A stretch of DNA of 64,000 nt from an uncultured Ruegeria sp. (GTDB lineage: Bacteria; Pseudomonadota; Alphaproteobacteria; Rhodobacterales; Rhodobacteraceae). The translations under genes were made by a program, and so were the position numbers. The stretch lies in the NCBI RefSeq assembly GCF_947497005.1, contig NZ_CANMFF010000002.1, positions 186,001 through 250,000 on the forward strand, in the 5' to 3' direction. The notes under the pieces were generated by a model. It did no database searches. It was not told the origin of the DNA and saw only the letters and a program-made list of their open reading frames with translations. Shown one piece after another: positions 25,300 through 33,052 of the stretch; positions within the stretch are counted from its first letter, which is position 1, and every line of letters starts with the position of its first letter.

Positions 25300-25869
25300 A
25301 TCCAAACCAGGAGTGCCGTCATGCCGGGCTACCGGGCGCAACGAGCGTTCGATCGGTTTGACCGAAACAGTCTTGTATGTACGAGTTTTCTTTGCAGGTT
25401 TATTGCCGGACTTCTTCGCTGGCTGTTTCCCGAAAAGCTGTTGGACATCCTTCTTGAACTCTCGTCCAAATTCACCAACCGAGACACGCCGGACTTTTTG
25501 GTTTCCGCCGGTGCCAGTATTAGACTTTTTTGCTTTTGCAGCGTGTTGTTTTTTGGATCCGGCGCTTTTCTGCGAAGCTGACGCTTTGCCCTTGGAGTTG
25601 TTTTTTCCACCACCGTTGGCCTGGGATCCTCTTGAGGAATTCCCTTTTCCATTGGATCCATTGCCCTTGCCATTGTCGGCTTTACCGGAATTCCCTTTGC
25701 CATTTCCATTGTCGGCTTTACCGGAATTCCCTTTGCCATTTCCATTGCCGTTCTTTGCGAACGCTGCATCCGGCGCGAGCGCAAAAGTCGCTGCTGCTAC
25801 GACAGCAACACACAGTGATGTGGCGGTTGCCACAGACGCTAGAAGGTTTCGTAAATTGTGGCCGACCAT
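24112..25869 (-). CDS. Secreted repeat protein with duplicated domain and Gly/Asn/Lys-rich region
   Basis: The 585-residue product has a signal peptide (cleavage near AFA at 38), a low-complexity Gly-Asn-Lys-Ser region (39-125), a basic linker (126-190) and two copies of a ~175-residue domain (about 193-367 and 410-585). Each copy begins KKHRYxDPLAAAITDP, continues LRNLNASKAAxPAFxNAAAN and SNVGKIATYQAAAAEYYDL, then an acidic coiled-coil-like stretch and AFFDASKG. I do not recognise the domain. The high charge, helices and secretion suggest an envelope or extracellular structural role, but this is inference. It lies between the intact VWA gene and the VWA relic. Confidence 0.82.
   Translation of the reverse strand: MVGHNLRNLLASVATATSLCVAVVAAATFALAPDAAFAKNGNGNGKGNSGKADNGNGKGNSGKADNGKGNGSNGKGNSSRGSQANGGGKNNSKGKASASQKSAGSKKQHAAKAKKSNTGTGGNQKVRRVSVGEFGREFKKDVQQLFGKQPAKKSGNKPAKKTRTYKTVSVKPIERSLRPVARHDGTPGLDGRKKHRYRDPLAAAITDPNGSDKLRNLNASKAASPAFRNAAANSNVGKIATYQAAAAEYYDLRGQLYDTRRDLRDLNERYDGRSSEQIADDIAALDPSDPEYDSKREALESELRDAETYEETRDGLRADLKDLGHQTKDALEEAEDAFFDASKGRSLTKDALGVYHDNLGLPQPKSHPKDEVTVQPVPYDPTYHQYSETRQYRSKDTNFRLRYDALHHDGKKHRYKDPLAAAITDPSGSSKLRNLNASKAATPAFLNAAANSNVGKIATYQAAAAEYYDLRDQLHDARRDLRDLNESYDGRSSDQVADDIAALDPGDPDYNDKLDALESELQDAQTFEEAQGELRADVRDLRTDSLVAQKEAEHAFFDASKGSTLTAETLADLHENLELATPGKQ
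25671..25742 (-). repeat. Two perfect 36-bp tandem repeats in coding sequence
   Basis: The bases 25671-25706 are repeated exactly at 25707-25742, encoding two copies of a 12-residue unit (GNGKGNSGKADN). The exact identity points to a recent duplication or a length-variable tract. Confidence 0.9.
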
Positions 25870-26038
25870 CTCTCCCCCCAGCTTTAACGCGCTTGCACCT
25901 TATCACGAGATGGGAATTCGACGAGTCTTATGAAGCCTTTTGTGTACTATTTGTAAACATTGTGTGGGTGGGGGGGCTATTTGAGGTGTTTGTTTTTGTT
26001 TTGGACACAACCGGGCGAAGCTTGAAGCCTTAACTTGG

Positions 26039-27223
26039 CTACCGAGTCAGTTCCCTCATGCCCTGTTCCAGACCGGCCAGAGTCATTGGCACCATGCGCT
26101 CTTCAAAGATTTCACGGATCATGCCGATGGAATGGGTGTATTCCCAGTACTTCTCGGGCACAGGGTTGATCCACAGGTTCGATGCCCATTGATCCCTCGC
26201 GCGTTGCAGCCAGACCTGACCGGCCTCTGCGTTCCAATGCTCGTTTGCGCCGCCGGGATAGGCGATCTCATAGGGGCTCATCGAGGCATCGCCGACGAAG
26301 ATGCACTTATAGTCACTGCCATAGGTGCGAAGAACCTCGTGGGTCGGGGTCTGCTGATCCCACCGGCGGCGGTTGTCGCGCCAGACACCTTCATAGAGGC
26401 AATTGTGAAAGTAGTAGTATTCGAGATGTTTGAACTCGGTTCGCGCGGCTGAGAACAATTCCTCGACCACCTTGATATGCGGGTCCATTGATCCGCCGAC
26501 ATCCAGAAACAGCAGTACCTTGACTGCGTTGTGGCGTTCGGGGCGGGTTTTGACATCCAGATAGCCATGTTCGGCGGTGGCGCGTATGGTGCCATCCAGA
26601 TCCAGTTCCTCGGCAGCGCCTTCGCGCGCCCAGCGGCGCAGGCGTTTCAAAGCAACCTTGATGTTGCGCGTGCCCAGTTCAACCGTGTCGTCCAAATTCC
26701 TGAATTCCCGTTTATCCCAGACTTTGACCGCGCGCTGGTGGCGGCTTTCCTTCTGACCGATGCGGACCCCTTCGGGGTTGTATCCATAGGCCCCGAACGG
26801 AGAGGTGCCGGCCGTGCCGATCCACTTGTTCCCCCCCTGATGGCGACCTTGCTGGTCCTTGAGACGTTCACGCAGGGTTTCCATCAGCTTGTCGAAACCT
26901 CCCAAGGCTTCGATTTCTGCTTTCTCTTCGTCGCTGAGGTGTTTTTCGGCCATTTTGGCCAGCCAATCGCCGGGGATATCAACAGCTTCCAACACCTGAT
27001 CGAAACTGATCTCGTTCAGCCCTTCGAAACTGGCGGCGAAGGCGCGGTCGAACTTGTCGATATTGCGTTCGTCCTTCACCATCGAAACACGGGCAAGGTA
27101 GTAGAACGCCTCGACATCATATGTTGCCAAACCCTTTTTCATACCCTCCAGAAAAGTCAGATATTCCCGGAGCGATACCGGGATACCTGTTTTGCGGAGG
27201 TTTTCGAAAAAGGGCAGGAACAT
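26039..27223 (-). CDS. VWA domain protein, CoxE-like
   Basis: The 394-residue protein starts MFLPFFENLRKTGIPVSLREYLTFLEGM, has a helical N-terminal half and a von Willebrand A domain from about 232 with the metal site DVGGS at 241-245 (VLLFLDVGGSMDPH). The pattern fits CoxE-like VWA proteins that work with MoxR-type AAA ATPases to insert metals or assemble enzymes. A MoxR ATPase gene lies 2.1 kb upstream in the same cluster. The longer frame to 27331 is rejected because it covers the small membrane protein gene; the start at 27223 lies four bases after that gene's stop. A decayed copy of its 3' end lies at 23901-24080. Confidence 0.92.
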   Translation of the reverse strand: MFLPFFENLRKTGIPVSLREYLTFLEGMKKGLATYDVEAFYYLARVSMVKDERNIDKFDRAFAASFEGLNEISFDQVLEAVDIPGDWLAKMAEKHLSDEEKAEIEALGGFDKLMETLRERLKDQQGRHQGGNKWIGTAGTSPFGAYGYNPEGVRIGQKESRHQRAVKVWDKREFRNLDDTVELGTRNIKVALKRLRRWAREGAAEELDLDGTIRATAEHGYLDVKTRPERHNAVKVLLFLDVGGSMDPHIKVVEELFSAARTEFKHLEYYYFHNCLYEGVWRDNRRRWDQQTPTHEVLRTYGSDYKCIFVGDASMSPYEIAYPGGANEHWNAEAGQVWLQRARDQWASNLWINPVPEKYWEYTHSIGMIREIFEERMVPMTLAGLEQGMRELTR

Positions 27224-27227
27224 CGTG

Positions 27228-27398
27228 TCAGGCCACCAGTCGCACCAGAACCAACGAGATGACCAGCCCAACCAAGGCAAAAGCGATCCCGTAACCGGTG
27301 GCATATTGCGCCATGTCGGCCCCGTTGCCATTGCGTTTTTTCGCAGTCAGAGCGCCCAGGATTGCCCCCAGTATCGCCATTCCCAGAACTACCACCAT
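27228..27398 (-). CDS. 56-residue membrane protein in the MoxR/VWA cluster
   Basis: This short frame starts MVVVLGMAILGAILGALTAKK and ends GYGIAFALVGLVISLVLVRLVA. Two hydrophobic segments (about 2-18 and 36-54) flank a short basic-polar loop (KKRNGNGADMAQYATG), a hairpin-like membrane protein. It starts eight bases after the stop of the DUF2927 gene and its own stop lies four bases before the VWA start, so it is embedded in the operon. The ribosome site is weak (GGATG). I do not recognise a family; it could anchor or modulate the MoxR/VWA pair. Confidence 0.75.
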   Translation of the reverse strand: MVVVLGMAILGAILGALTAKKRNGNGADMAQYATGYGIAFALVGLVISLVLVRLVA

Positions 27399-27405
27399 AA
27401 ATTTG

Positions 27406-28773
27406 TCATCCGTCTTTCGTGTTTTCCGGGGTTCGGCGGGTGCTGCCCTGTGTCAGGGACTGGGCCACCAGATCCGAACCAAACCCGTATCGCGCCCATC
27501 CAAGGCTGTCCAGCCTGACGGCGCGTGCCTGCTGCATTTGACCCGCCTGTTTCAGCGCTTCAGATTTCAGCAGCAGCAACGTGGCCAGCAACGAAGCGTT
27601 TTCAGCTCGGGTCATCACATCGATGGCTTGGTCCAGCTCGGGCAGAACGCGTGGTCCCTGATCCTGCGCAAGCGCAAAGGCGGCTGTCTGTGTGGTGACA
27701 TAGGCCTGATGAACTTCGGTACCCGGCGTGGCCTTGAGAAACTGCTGGGCAATCTGGAATTGCCGCTCGGCTTCTGCCGGGTCGCTGAACTGTTCCATGC
27801 GCCCCAACAGGTAATGTGGATAGGCGCGTCGATGATCCGTCCATCCCATTTGCTGACCGATGCGTGCGGCTTTTTTGGCGGCGCGCATCTGTCTGGGGGA
27901 ACCCGGTCCGGGCCCCAACGATTTCTGGATCGCGTCGATCCAGTCGCGGGGTGTCTGCGTGGAAGGTTGTGCAGCCAGACGGTCTCCGCGCGGGTTCAGG
28001 CGGCTGAGAACGCCGGGGATGATGGCTGCGACCTGTTCGCGGGTCATGCCGGTGCGCAATTCGGGCGCATAGGCAGCGCGCAGGATCAGCATGTCAAACC
28101 CTGTCAGAACAGTATGAATATTGTCGTCGTTGAACACCGAATCCGGCAGATGGTAGAGGTCGTTCAGCGGGCCCAGGGCTTGCGCCAGTTCTTCATGCAG
28201 GCAATCGCGCATTTCCTGCGGGCTGACATCGTATGGGATGAATATTCCCAGCCGCTCGCGCTGGCGCAGCTCAGTCCAGCTGCTTTTGATTTTACGGCGG
28301 TCACGGCGATACTCTTCCAGGCTGGACGCGTTAGGCACAACGAAACAAGCCGCGTTGGGCAGAATGCGCAGGATGTCTTTCTGGCTGACCGCTTCGATGG
28401 TGATATTGGCCTGACCTTCGTTGACCTGCCGGATGTTGATGCCGGCCTCGCGCTTCAGGCGAGTGAGCAGGCGGGTCAGATCCTGTTGCATGCTTGAGGT
28501 TGGTGATCCGGTCAGTCGGACTGTGACCGGCGTTTCAAATCGCGTAAAGACGGGCAGGCCAGCCCCGCTTTCCAGCTCGAAGTGCAAGGACACGAAATCC
28601 GAAGCAATGTTCTTGTTGGACCGCGCAGGCGGTGATGGACGCGCCGTCGCAAATGATTTTGCGGGTGGCAAGGCCACTTCAATGGGCTTGACCTGATCCG
28701 GGATCTCAATTGTTTCAATCGTAGTGCAGCCAGCAACGGCCAGCGCCAGAAAAAGGGCACTCCATCGCATCAT
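27406..28773 (-). CDS. DUF2927 family lipoprotein
   Basis: The 455-residue product has a lipoprotein signal (ALAVAGC, lipidated Cys16) and a DUF2927 domain at about 55-270, with LHFELESGAGLPVFTRFETPVTVRL and the HEELAQALGPLNDLYHLPDSVFNDDN block typical of that family. The His-Glu-Glu in this block recalls a metallopeptidase-like motif, though activity is unproven. The remaining ~180 residues are helical and TPR-like. Its start overlaps the GNAT gene stop by four bases, and it is followed by the small membrane protein gene. Confidence 0.85.
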   Translation of the reverse strand: MMRWSALFLALAVAGCTTIETIEIPDQVKPIEVALPPAKSFATARPSPPARSNKNIASDFVSLHFELESGAGLPVFTRFETPVTVRLTGSPTSSMQQDLTRLLTRLKREAGINIRQVNEGQANITIEAVSQKDILRILPNAACFVVPNASSLEEYRRDRRKIKSSWTELRQRERLGIFIPYDVSPQEMRDCLHEELAQALGPLNDLYHLPDSVFNDDNIHTVLTGFDMLILRAAYAPELRTGMTREQVAAIIPGVLSRLNPRGDRLAAQPSTQTPRDWIDAIQKSLGPGPGSPRQMRAAKKAARIGQQMGWTDHRRAYPHYLLGRMEQFSDPAEAERQFQIAQQFLKATPGTEVHQAYVTTQTAAFALAQDQGPRVLPELDQAIDVMTRAENASLLATLLLLKSEALKQAGQMQQARAVRLDSLGWARYGFGSDLVAQSLTQGSTRRTPENTKDG

Positions 28774-29228
28774 GAGCGGGCGTACTTGATGAACGGTGTC
28801 AACGTGCCGATGCGATCATACAAGTGCCGCGCAGTGTGGTTGAACTCTTGCGTCAGCCAATAGACCGATGGAGCACCCTGACGATCTGCCTCATCATAAA
28901 CGGCCTGGATCAACGCGCGGCCTACGCCTGTTCCACGTGTTTCAGGTCGCGCGAACAGGTCCTGTAGATAACAGACCTTTTCCACTTTCCAGGCATTGCG
29001 ATGAAACAGGTAGTGCGTCAGACCGACCAGTGCACCATCCTGCACCGCCACAAAACAGGAAAAATCCTGCGGGTCGTCGCCCAGCAATCTGGAAAACGTC
29101 GTTTCGTATATGTCATCGGGCAGGGCGGTTTCGTAAAACGCCAGATAGTCCCGCCACATGTCGGCCCATTGGTCTTTGTCCTCGGCACGCAGGGTGCGGA
29201 CTGTCAGTGCGTTTGCCAAGCGATGCAT
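28770..29228 (-). CDS. GNAT family N-acetyltransferase
   Basis: The 152-residue protein has the acetyl-CoA binding motif TRGTGVGRALIQAVYDEADRQG at about 95-117 and the preceding strand KVCYLQDLFARPE, followed by YWLTQEFNHTARHLYDRIG, all standard for small-molecule GNAT enzymes. The acceptor is unknown. The gene overlaps the DUF2927 gene by four bases and lies about 100 bases after the MoxR gene on the same strand. Its presence in a MoxR/VWA cluster may be incidental. Confidence 0.88.
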   Translation of the reverse strand: MHRLANALTVRTLRAEDKDQWADMWRDYLAFYETALPDDIYETTFSRLLGDDPQDFSCFVAVQDGALVGLTHYLFHRNAWKVEKVCYLQDLFARPETRGTGVGRALIQAVYDEADRQGAPSVYWLTQEFNHTARHLYDRIGTLTPFIKYARS

Positions 29229-29328
29229 CCAGTTCTGTGGGGTAGAAACTTTGTCTCGTCAGATAGCCCGATGCTGACATTCGGGTAGACCCAAGGCAAG
29301 CCATGATCCCCGACAGCTCACGCACCGG

Positions 29329-30174
29329 CTAGCGTTTGCCACGTGCCATGAACGCCAGGCGCTCAAACAAATGCACATCCTGCTCGTTCTTCAACAACGC
29401 GCCATGCAGTTTCGGCAGCGCGCTGGCGCCGTCACGCTTGAGATCCTCGGCTGTCAGATCTTCGGCCAGCAGCAGTTTCAGCCAGTCCAGAACTTCGGAA
29501 GTCGATGGCTTTTTCTTCAGCCCCTGGGTCTCGCGGATTTCGTAAAACTGCGTCAGTGCCGTGGTCAGAAGCGCGTCTTTGATGCCGGGGTGATGTACTT
29601 CGACGATCCGGCGCATCGTGGTCTCGTCGGGGAATCGGATGTAGTGGAAAAAGCACCGGCGCAGGAAGGCGTCAGGCAGTTCTTTCTCGTTGTTCGAGGT
29701 GATGATGACGATAGGGCGGTTCTTGGCCCGGATCGTGTCACCTGTCTCGTAAACGTGGAACTCCATCTTGTCGAGCTCCTGCAAGAGATCGTTAGGAAAC
29801 TCGATATCTGCTTTGTCGATTTCGTCAATCAGCAGAACGACCTTTTCGTCCGCATCAAACGCCTGCCACAACTTACCCTCGCGGATATAGTTCGACACCT
29901 CATGGACGCGTTCTTCGCCCAACTGGCTGTCCCGCAGGCGGCTGACCGCGTCGTATTCATAAAGACCCTGTTGGGCGCGGGTCGTGGATTTCACGTTCCA
30001 TTCGATCATCCTCAGACCCAGCGCACCGGCCACCTGTTTGGCCAGCTCGGTCTTACCGGTGCCAGGTTCGCCCTTCACCAATAAAGGGCGTTCCAGTGTG
30101 ACAGCGGCGTTCACGGCAATGGTCAGGTCGTCCGTGGCGACATATTCGGCAGTGCCTTGAAAACGTGCGGTCAT
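29329..30174 (-). CDS. MoxR-family AAA ATPase
   Basis: The 281-residue ATPase has a Walker A motif at 35-42 (GEPGTGKT), a Walker B motif (VVLLIDEIDKAD) near 105, the ELDKMEFHVYETGDTI insert and sensor I (PIVIITSNNEKELPDAFLRRC). MoxR ATPases act with VWA proteins as chaperones for cofactor insertion or complex assembly, and the VWA gene downstream fits that partnership. The ATG at 30174 has GAGAGG upstream; the frame extends 12 codons further without support. It is the first gene of the minus-strand cluster that ends with the VWA gene. Confidence 0.93.
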   Translation of the reverse strand: MTARFQGTAEYVATDDLTIAVNAAVTLERPLLVKGEPGTGKTELAKQVAGALGLRMIEWNVKSTTRAQQGLYEYDAVSRLRDSQLGEERVHEVSNYIREGKLWQAFDADEKVVLLIDEIDKADIEFPNDLLQELDKMEFHVYETGDTIRAKNRPIVIITSNNEKELPDAFLRRCFFHYIRFPDETTMRRIVEVHHPGIKDALLTTALTQFYEIRETQGLKKKPSTSEVLDWLKLLLAEDLTAEDLKRDGASALPKLHGALLKNEQDVHLFERLAFMARGKR

Positions 30175-30556
30175 GAGCCTCTCGTGTGATATTTTGTGGT
30201 CTGTGGGCAAGTTGTGTTTTCCGGGTTACAGACGGGCAACGATTTTGACAACCCGCGTCCCTGCGTCGGTTAAGTTGAATTTTGTAACAACTCCAAGACC
30301 TTTTGATTGATTCGAGCGCAGAAGGGGGACTTGTGATTTATTGATCGCCTCAAAAATGCCTGTCAAATTTCACAGAAAAACAAGGTTTTGCTGTTGTTTG
30401 TCTCATATTTAGACAAAACGGCGCGAGGGCGTGCGAATGGAACGTTTGTGTAGTGACAATCCTACGCCCGTCGGCTAAACGCTGCGCAGAAGGGGGAGCC
30501 AAATGTCAGGTGAAACTACCACGTCCGACGTTTCTGGCCATACCGAGGGAGCAAAT
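30175..30556. other. Intergenic region between the MoxR cluster and dksA
   Basis: This 382-base region is AT-richer than its surroundings and carries the divergent promoters. A perfect 14-base direct repeat, GCGCAGAAGGGGGA, occurs at 30316-30329 and 30484-30497; the second copy would serve as a ribosome site for an ATG at 30503 in the dksA frame. I see no gene or RNA that I can name. Confidence 0.5.
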
Positions 30557-30979
30557 ATGAAGCAGGAAGTTTTTCTGCCGGAGGATTATCGCCCGGCCGA
30601 AGATGAACCTTTCATGAACGACCGTCAGCTTGAATACTTTCGCCGCAAGCTGTTGGATTGGAAGAATGAACTTTTGGCGGGCAGCCGCGACACGATCGAA
30701 GGGCTGCAGGACAACACCCGCAACATTCCGGACGTTGCAGACCGCGCAAGCGAAGAAACAGATCGAGCGCTGGAACTGCGCACCCGCGATCGCCAACGCA
30801 AGCTGGTTGCCAAAATCGACTCGGCTCTGCGCCGGATTGAAGAAAGCGAATACGGGTATTGCGAAAAGACAGGCGATCCGATCTCGCTGAAACGTCTGGA
30901 CGCCCGTCCGATTGCGACAATGACGTTGGAGGCGCAGGAGCGTCACGAGCGTCGCGAAAAAGTCCACCGCGACGATTGA
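30557..30979 (+). CDS. dksA: RNA polymerase-binding stringent-response factor DksA
   Basis: DksA binds in the secondary channel of RNA polymerase and, with ppGpp, adjusts transcription of rRNA and biosynthetic genes. The 140-residue product has the long coiled coil with the tip motif DVADRASEE, where Asp59, Asp62 and Ala64 match the functional DxxDxA. In the C-terminal globular region only Cys102 (YGYCEKTGDP) remains of the four zinc-binding cysteines, as I recall for Rhodobacter DksA. GAGGGAG precedes the ATG at 30557. An in-frame ATG at 30503 with its own strong ribosome site could give an 18-residue longer form. A terminator follows. Confidence 0.93.
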   Translation: MKQEVFLPEDYRPAEDEPFMNDRQLEYFRRKLLDWKNELLAGSRDTIEGLQDNTRNIPDVADRASEETDRALELRTRDRQRKLVAKIDSALRRIEESEYGYCEKTGDPISLKRLDARPIATMTLEAQERHERREKVHRDD

Positions 30980-31004
30980 GCGCCGGGGACGTCTGAAAAT
31001 TCTG

Positions 31005-31034
31005 AACGCCGGGGCCTGTGGCTCCGGCGTTTTT
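31005..31034 (+). terminator. Rho-independent terminator of dksA
   Basis: AACGCCGG and CCGGCGTT form an eight-base perfect stem with an 11-base loop, followed by three more T residues. It begins 26 bases after the dksA stop codon and 17 bases before the next start codon. Confidence 0.85.
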
Positions 31035-31050
31035 GCGTTAAGCGGGTGTC

Positions 31051-32196
31051 ATGAAAATCGACGGGTTGAAATTTTGCGTAATTGGCGGCGGGATCGGAGG
31101 CCTGGCTTCTGCATTGGCGTTGCGGCAGCGAGGCGCGGATGTGACGTTGCTGGAACAGGCCCCCGCTTTGACCGAGGTCGGCGCTGGATTGCAGATCAGC
31201 GAAAACGGCATGTGTGTACTGCGTGCTCTTGGTGTGGAGGGCCAATCTGTCGGTCAAAAATCCGACGGTACGGTGATACGCGATTATCGTAAAGGGCGCG
31301 TGATCAGCCGGTTGCCCGGACCACTTGCCGGGCCGACCTTTTACTTCCACCGTGCAGATCTGCTGAATCTTCTCCACGAAGCAGCCCGGAAGGCCGGTGT
31401 GGCAATCCGTTTGGGTGCCAGGGTTACTGCTTTGCGGAAACATCCGAACGAGGCGGAAATCGTTTTGGAAACAGGCGAACGGATACGGACAGAATGCGCT
31501 GTTGCGGCTGATGGTGGCCGTAGCATTATTCGTCCGACGCTGAACGGGCCTGAAAGACCAGAGTTCACGCATCAGGTCGCCTGGCGCGCCACTATTCCAT
31601 GGCAACTGGGGCCCGACGCAATCACGGCATCCCTGAGCATGGGGCCCGGGCGGCATGTGGTGACCTATCCACTCCGCGACCAGAGCATGATGAACATCGT
31701 AGCGGTCGAGGAACGTTCGGACTGGCGGGAAGAGGGCTGGAAACTGAAAGGTGATCCGGACGACCTGCGCGCACGTTTTGCAGGCTTTGGCGGTCCGGTG
31801 CGTGACATCTTGTCAAAGGTCGCCGAGGTGAAACTGTGGGCCCTGTTTTTACGTCCCGTCGCGCAAAGTTGGCAAAACGGCCGCCTTGTTTTGCTGGGCG
31901 ATGCGGCGCATCCGACCCTGCCGTTCATGGCGCAAGGTGCCTGCCTGGCACTCGAGGACGCTTGGGCGCTTGTGCGTTCGTTTGACGATCAATCCGGTGT
32001 CACCAGCGCGCTTGCAGCATATGAAACGACCCGTCGACCAAGGGCGCAACAGGTGGTCGCTGCCGCTGGCGCCAATGCGCACAACTTTCATTTACGAGGA
32101 CCTGCTCGGTTAGCAGCCCAATGCGCCCTGATGGTCGCAGGAGGGCAATTGTCACGCCGATTCGAGTGGATCTACAGCCACGATGTGACAGCCTGA
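31051..32196 (+). CDS. FAD-dependent aromatic-ring monooxygenase
   Basis: The 381-residue flavoprotein belongs to the p-hydroxybenzoate/salicylate hydroxylase class. The N-terminal dinucleotide fold reads VIGGGIGGLASALALRQRGADVTLLEQ, the central Asp-Gly motif is VAADGGRSIIRP and the C-terminal FAD motif is LLGDAAHPTLPFMAQGACLALEDAW. The family hydroxylates aromatic acids with NAD(P)H and oxygen; salicylate-like or 3-hydroxybenzoate-like substrates are typical but cannot be fixed here. It stands alone between the dksA terminator and the convergent xth gene. Confidence 0.88.
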   Translation: MKIDGLKFCVIGGGIGGLASALALRQRGADVTLLEQAPALTEVGAGLQISENGMCVLRALGVEGQSVGQKSDGTVIRDYRKGRVISRLPGPLAGPTFYFHRADLLNLLHEAARKAGVAIRLGARVTALRKHPNEAEIVLETGERIRTECAVAADGGRSIIRPTLNGPERPEFTHQVAWRATIPWQLGPDAITASLSMGPGRHVVTYPLRDQSMMNIVAVEERSDWREEGWKLKGDPDDLRARFAGFGGPVRDILSKVAEVKLWALFLRPVAQSWQNGRLVLLGDAAHPTLPFMAQGACLALEDAWALVRSFDDQSGVTSALAAYETTRRPRAQQVVAAAGANAHNFHLRGPARLAAQCALMVAGGQLSRRFEWIYSHDVTA

Positions 32197-32200
32197 TAAA

Positions 32201-32980
32201 TCAAAGATCCAGATCCACCCAAACAGGCACGTGATCCGAAGGTTTTTCGTGCCCGCGCACGACGGCATCGATCCGGCAATCTCGCATAAGATCCGCCGCC
32301 TGTGGCGTCAGCAAGAAATGATCGATCCGAATACCGTCGTTCCGGTTCCAGGCCCCGGCCTGATAGTCCCAGAATGAATAGTGTTCAGCGCCCTGGGTGG
32401 TGGCTCGGAACGCTTCGGTAAAGCCAAGGTTCAAAATCTTGCGATATGCAGCGCGGCTCTCAGGGCGGAACAATGCGTCTTCGCGCCATGCATCGGGGCG
32501 TTTCGCGTCCTCGGCCTGAGGGATTATGTTGTAGTCACCCGCCATCAAAGCGGGCTCCTCGGAAGCCAACAGGTCCCGGGCACGGTCGTAAAGCCGTTCC
32601 ATCCAAGCCAGCTTGTAGTCGTATTTAGGACCAGGCACCGGGTTGCCGTTCGGTAAATACAATCCACAAATCCGTACGGCCTTTTCGCCAACGACGGTGG
32701 CTTCGATCCAGCGGGCCTGTTCATCCTCGTCATCGCCGGGAAGGCCGCGTGACACGTCCTCGAGGGGCAGCTTTGATAGGATTGCAACGCCGTTGAAGCT
32801 TTTTTGCCCGTGAGTTTCCACGTTATATCCGCGCTCTTCGAACAACTCGCGGGGGAAATTCTCGTCGATCGACTTGATCTCTTGCAACAAAACCACGTCC
32901 GGTTGCGCTTCATCCAACCAACGGGGCAGGGCTTCGGCCCGCGCCTTGATACCATTGATGTTGAACGTGGCGATTTTCAT
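32201..32980 (-). CDS. xth: Exodeoxyribonuclease III
   Basis: The 259-residue enzyme of the EEP superfamily repairs abasic sites and trims 3' ends of double-stranded DNA. Active-site blocks are visible: FNINGIKARAEALPRWL with the metal-binding Asn, LLQEIKS with the Glu, MAGDYNIIPQAEDA with Asp and Asn, RIDHFLLTP and the final PSDHVPVWVDL with the catalytic Asp-His. The length matches E. coli ExoIII. It is convergent with the monooxygenase gene, with four bases between stops. Confidence 0.93.
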   Translation of the reverse strand: MKIATFNINGIKARAEALPRWLDEAQPDVVLLQEIKSIDENFPRELFEERGYNVETHGQKSFNGVAILSKLPLEDVSRGLPGDDEDEQARWIEATVVGEKAVRICGLYLPNGNPVPGPKYDYKLAWMERLYDRARDLLASEEPALMAGDYNIIPQAEDAKRPDAWREDALFRPESRAAYRKILNLGFTEAFRATTQGAEHYSFWDYQAGAWNRNDGIRIDHFLLTPQAADLMRDCRIDAVVRGHEKPSDHVPVWVDLDL

Positions 32981-33052
32981 GCGCGATCCTCCGAAACCCT
33001 CAGGTCACCTATCGCGCAGATCGCGCCCAGCGGCAAGTCGGAGAACGGGTTT

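Noticed and set aside
27298..28497. 399-codon plus-strand frame
   Set aside because: Antisense to the DUF2927 lipoprotein gene; no motif, no ribosome site.
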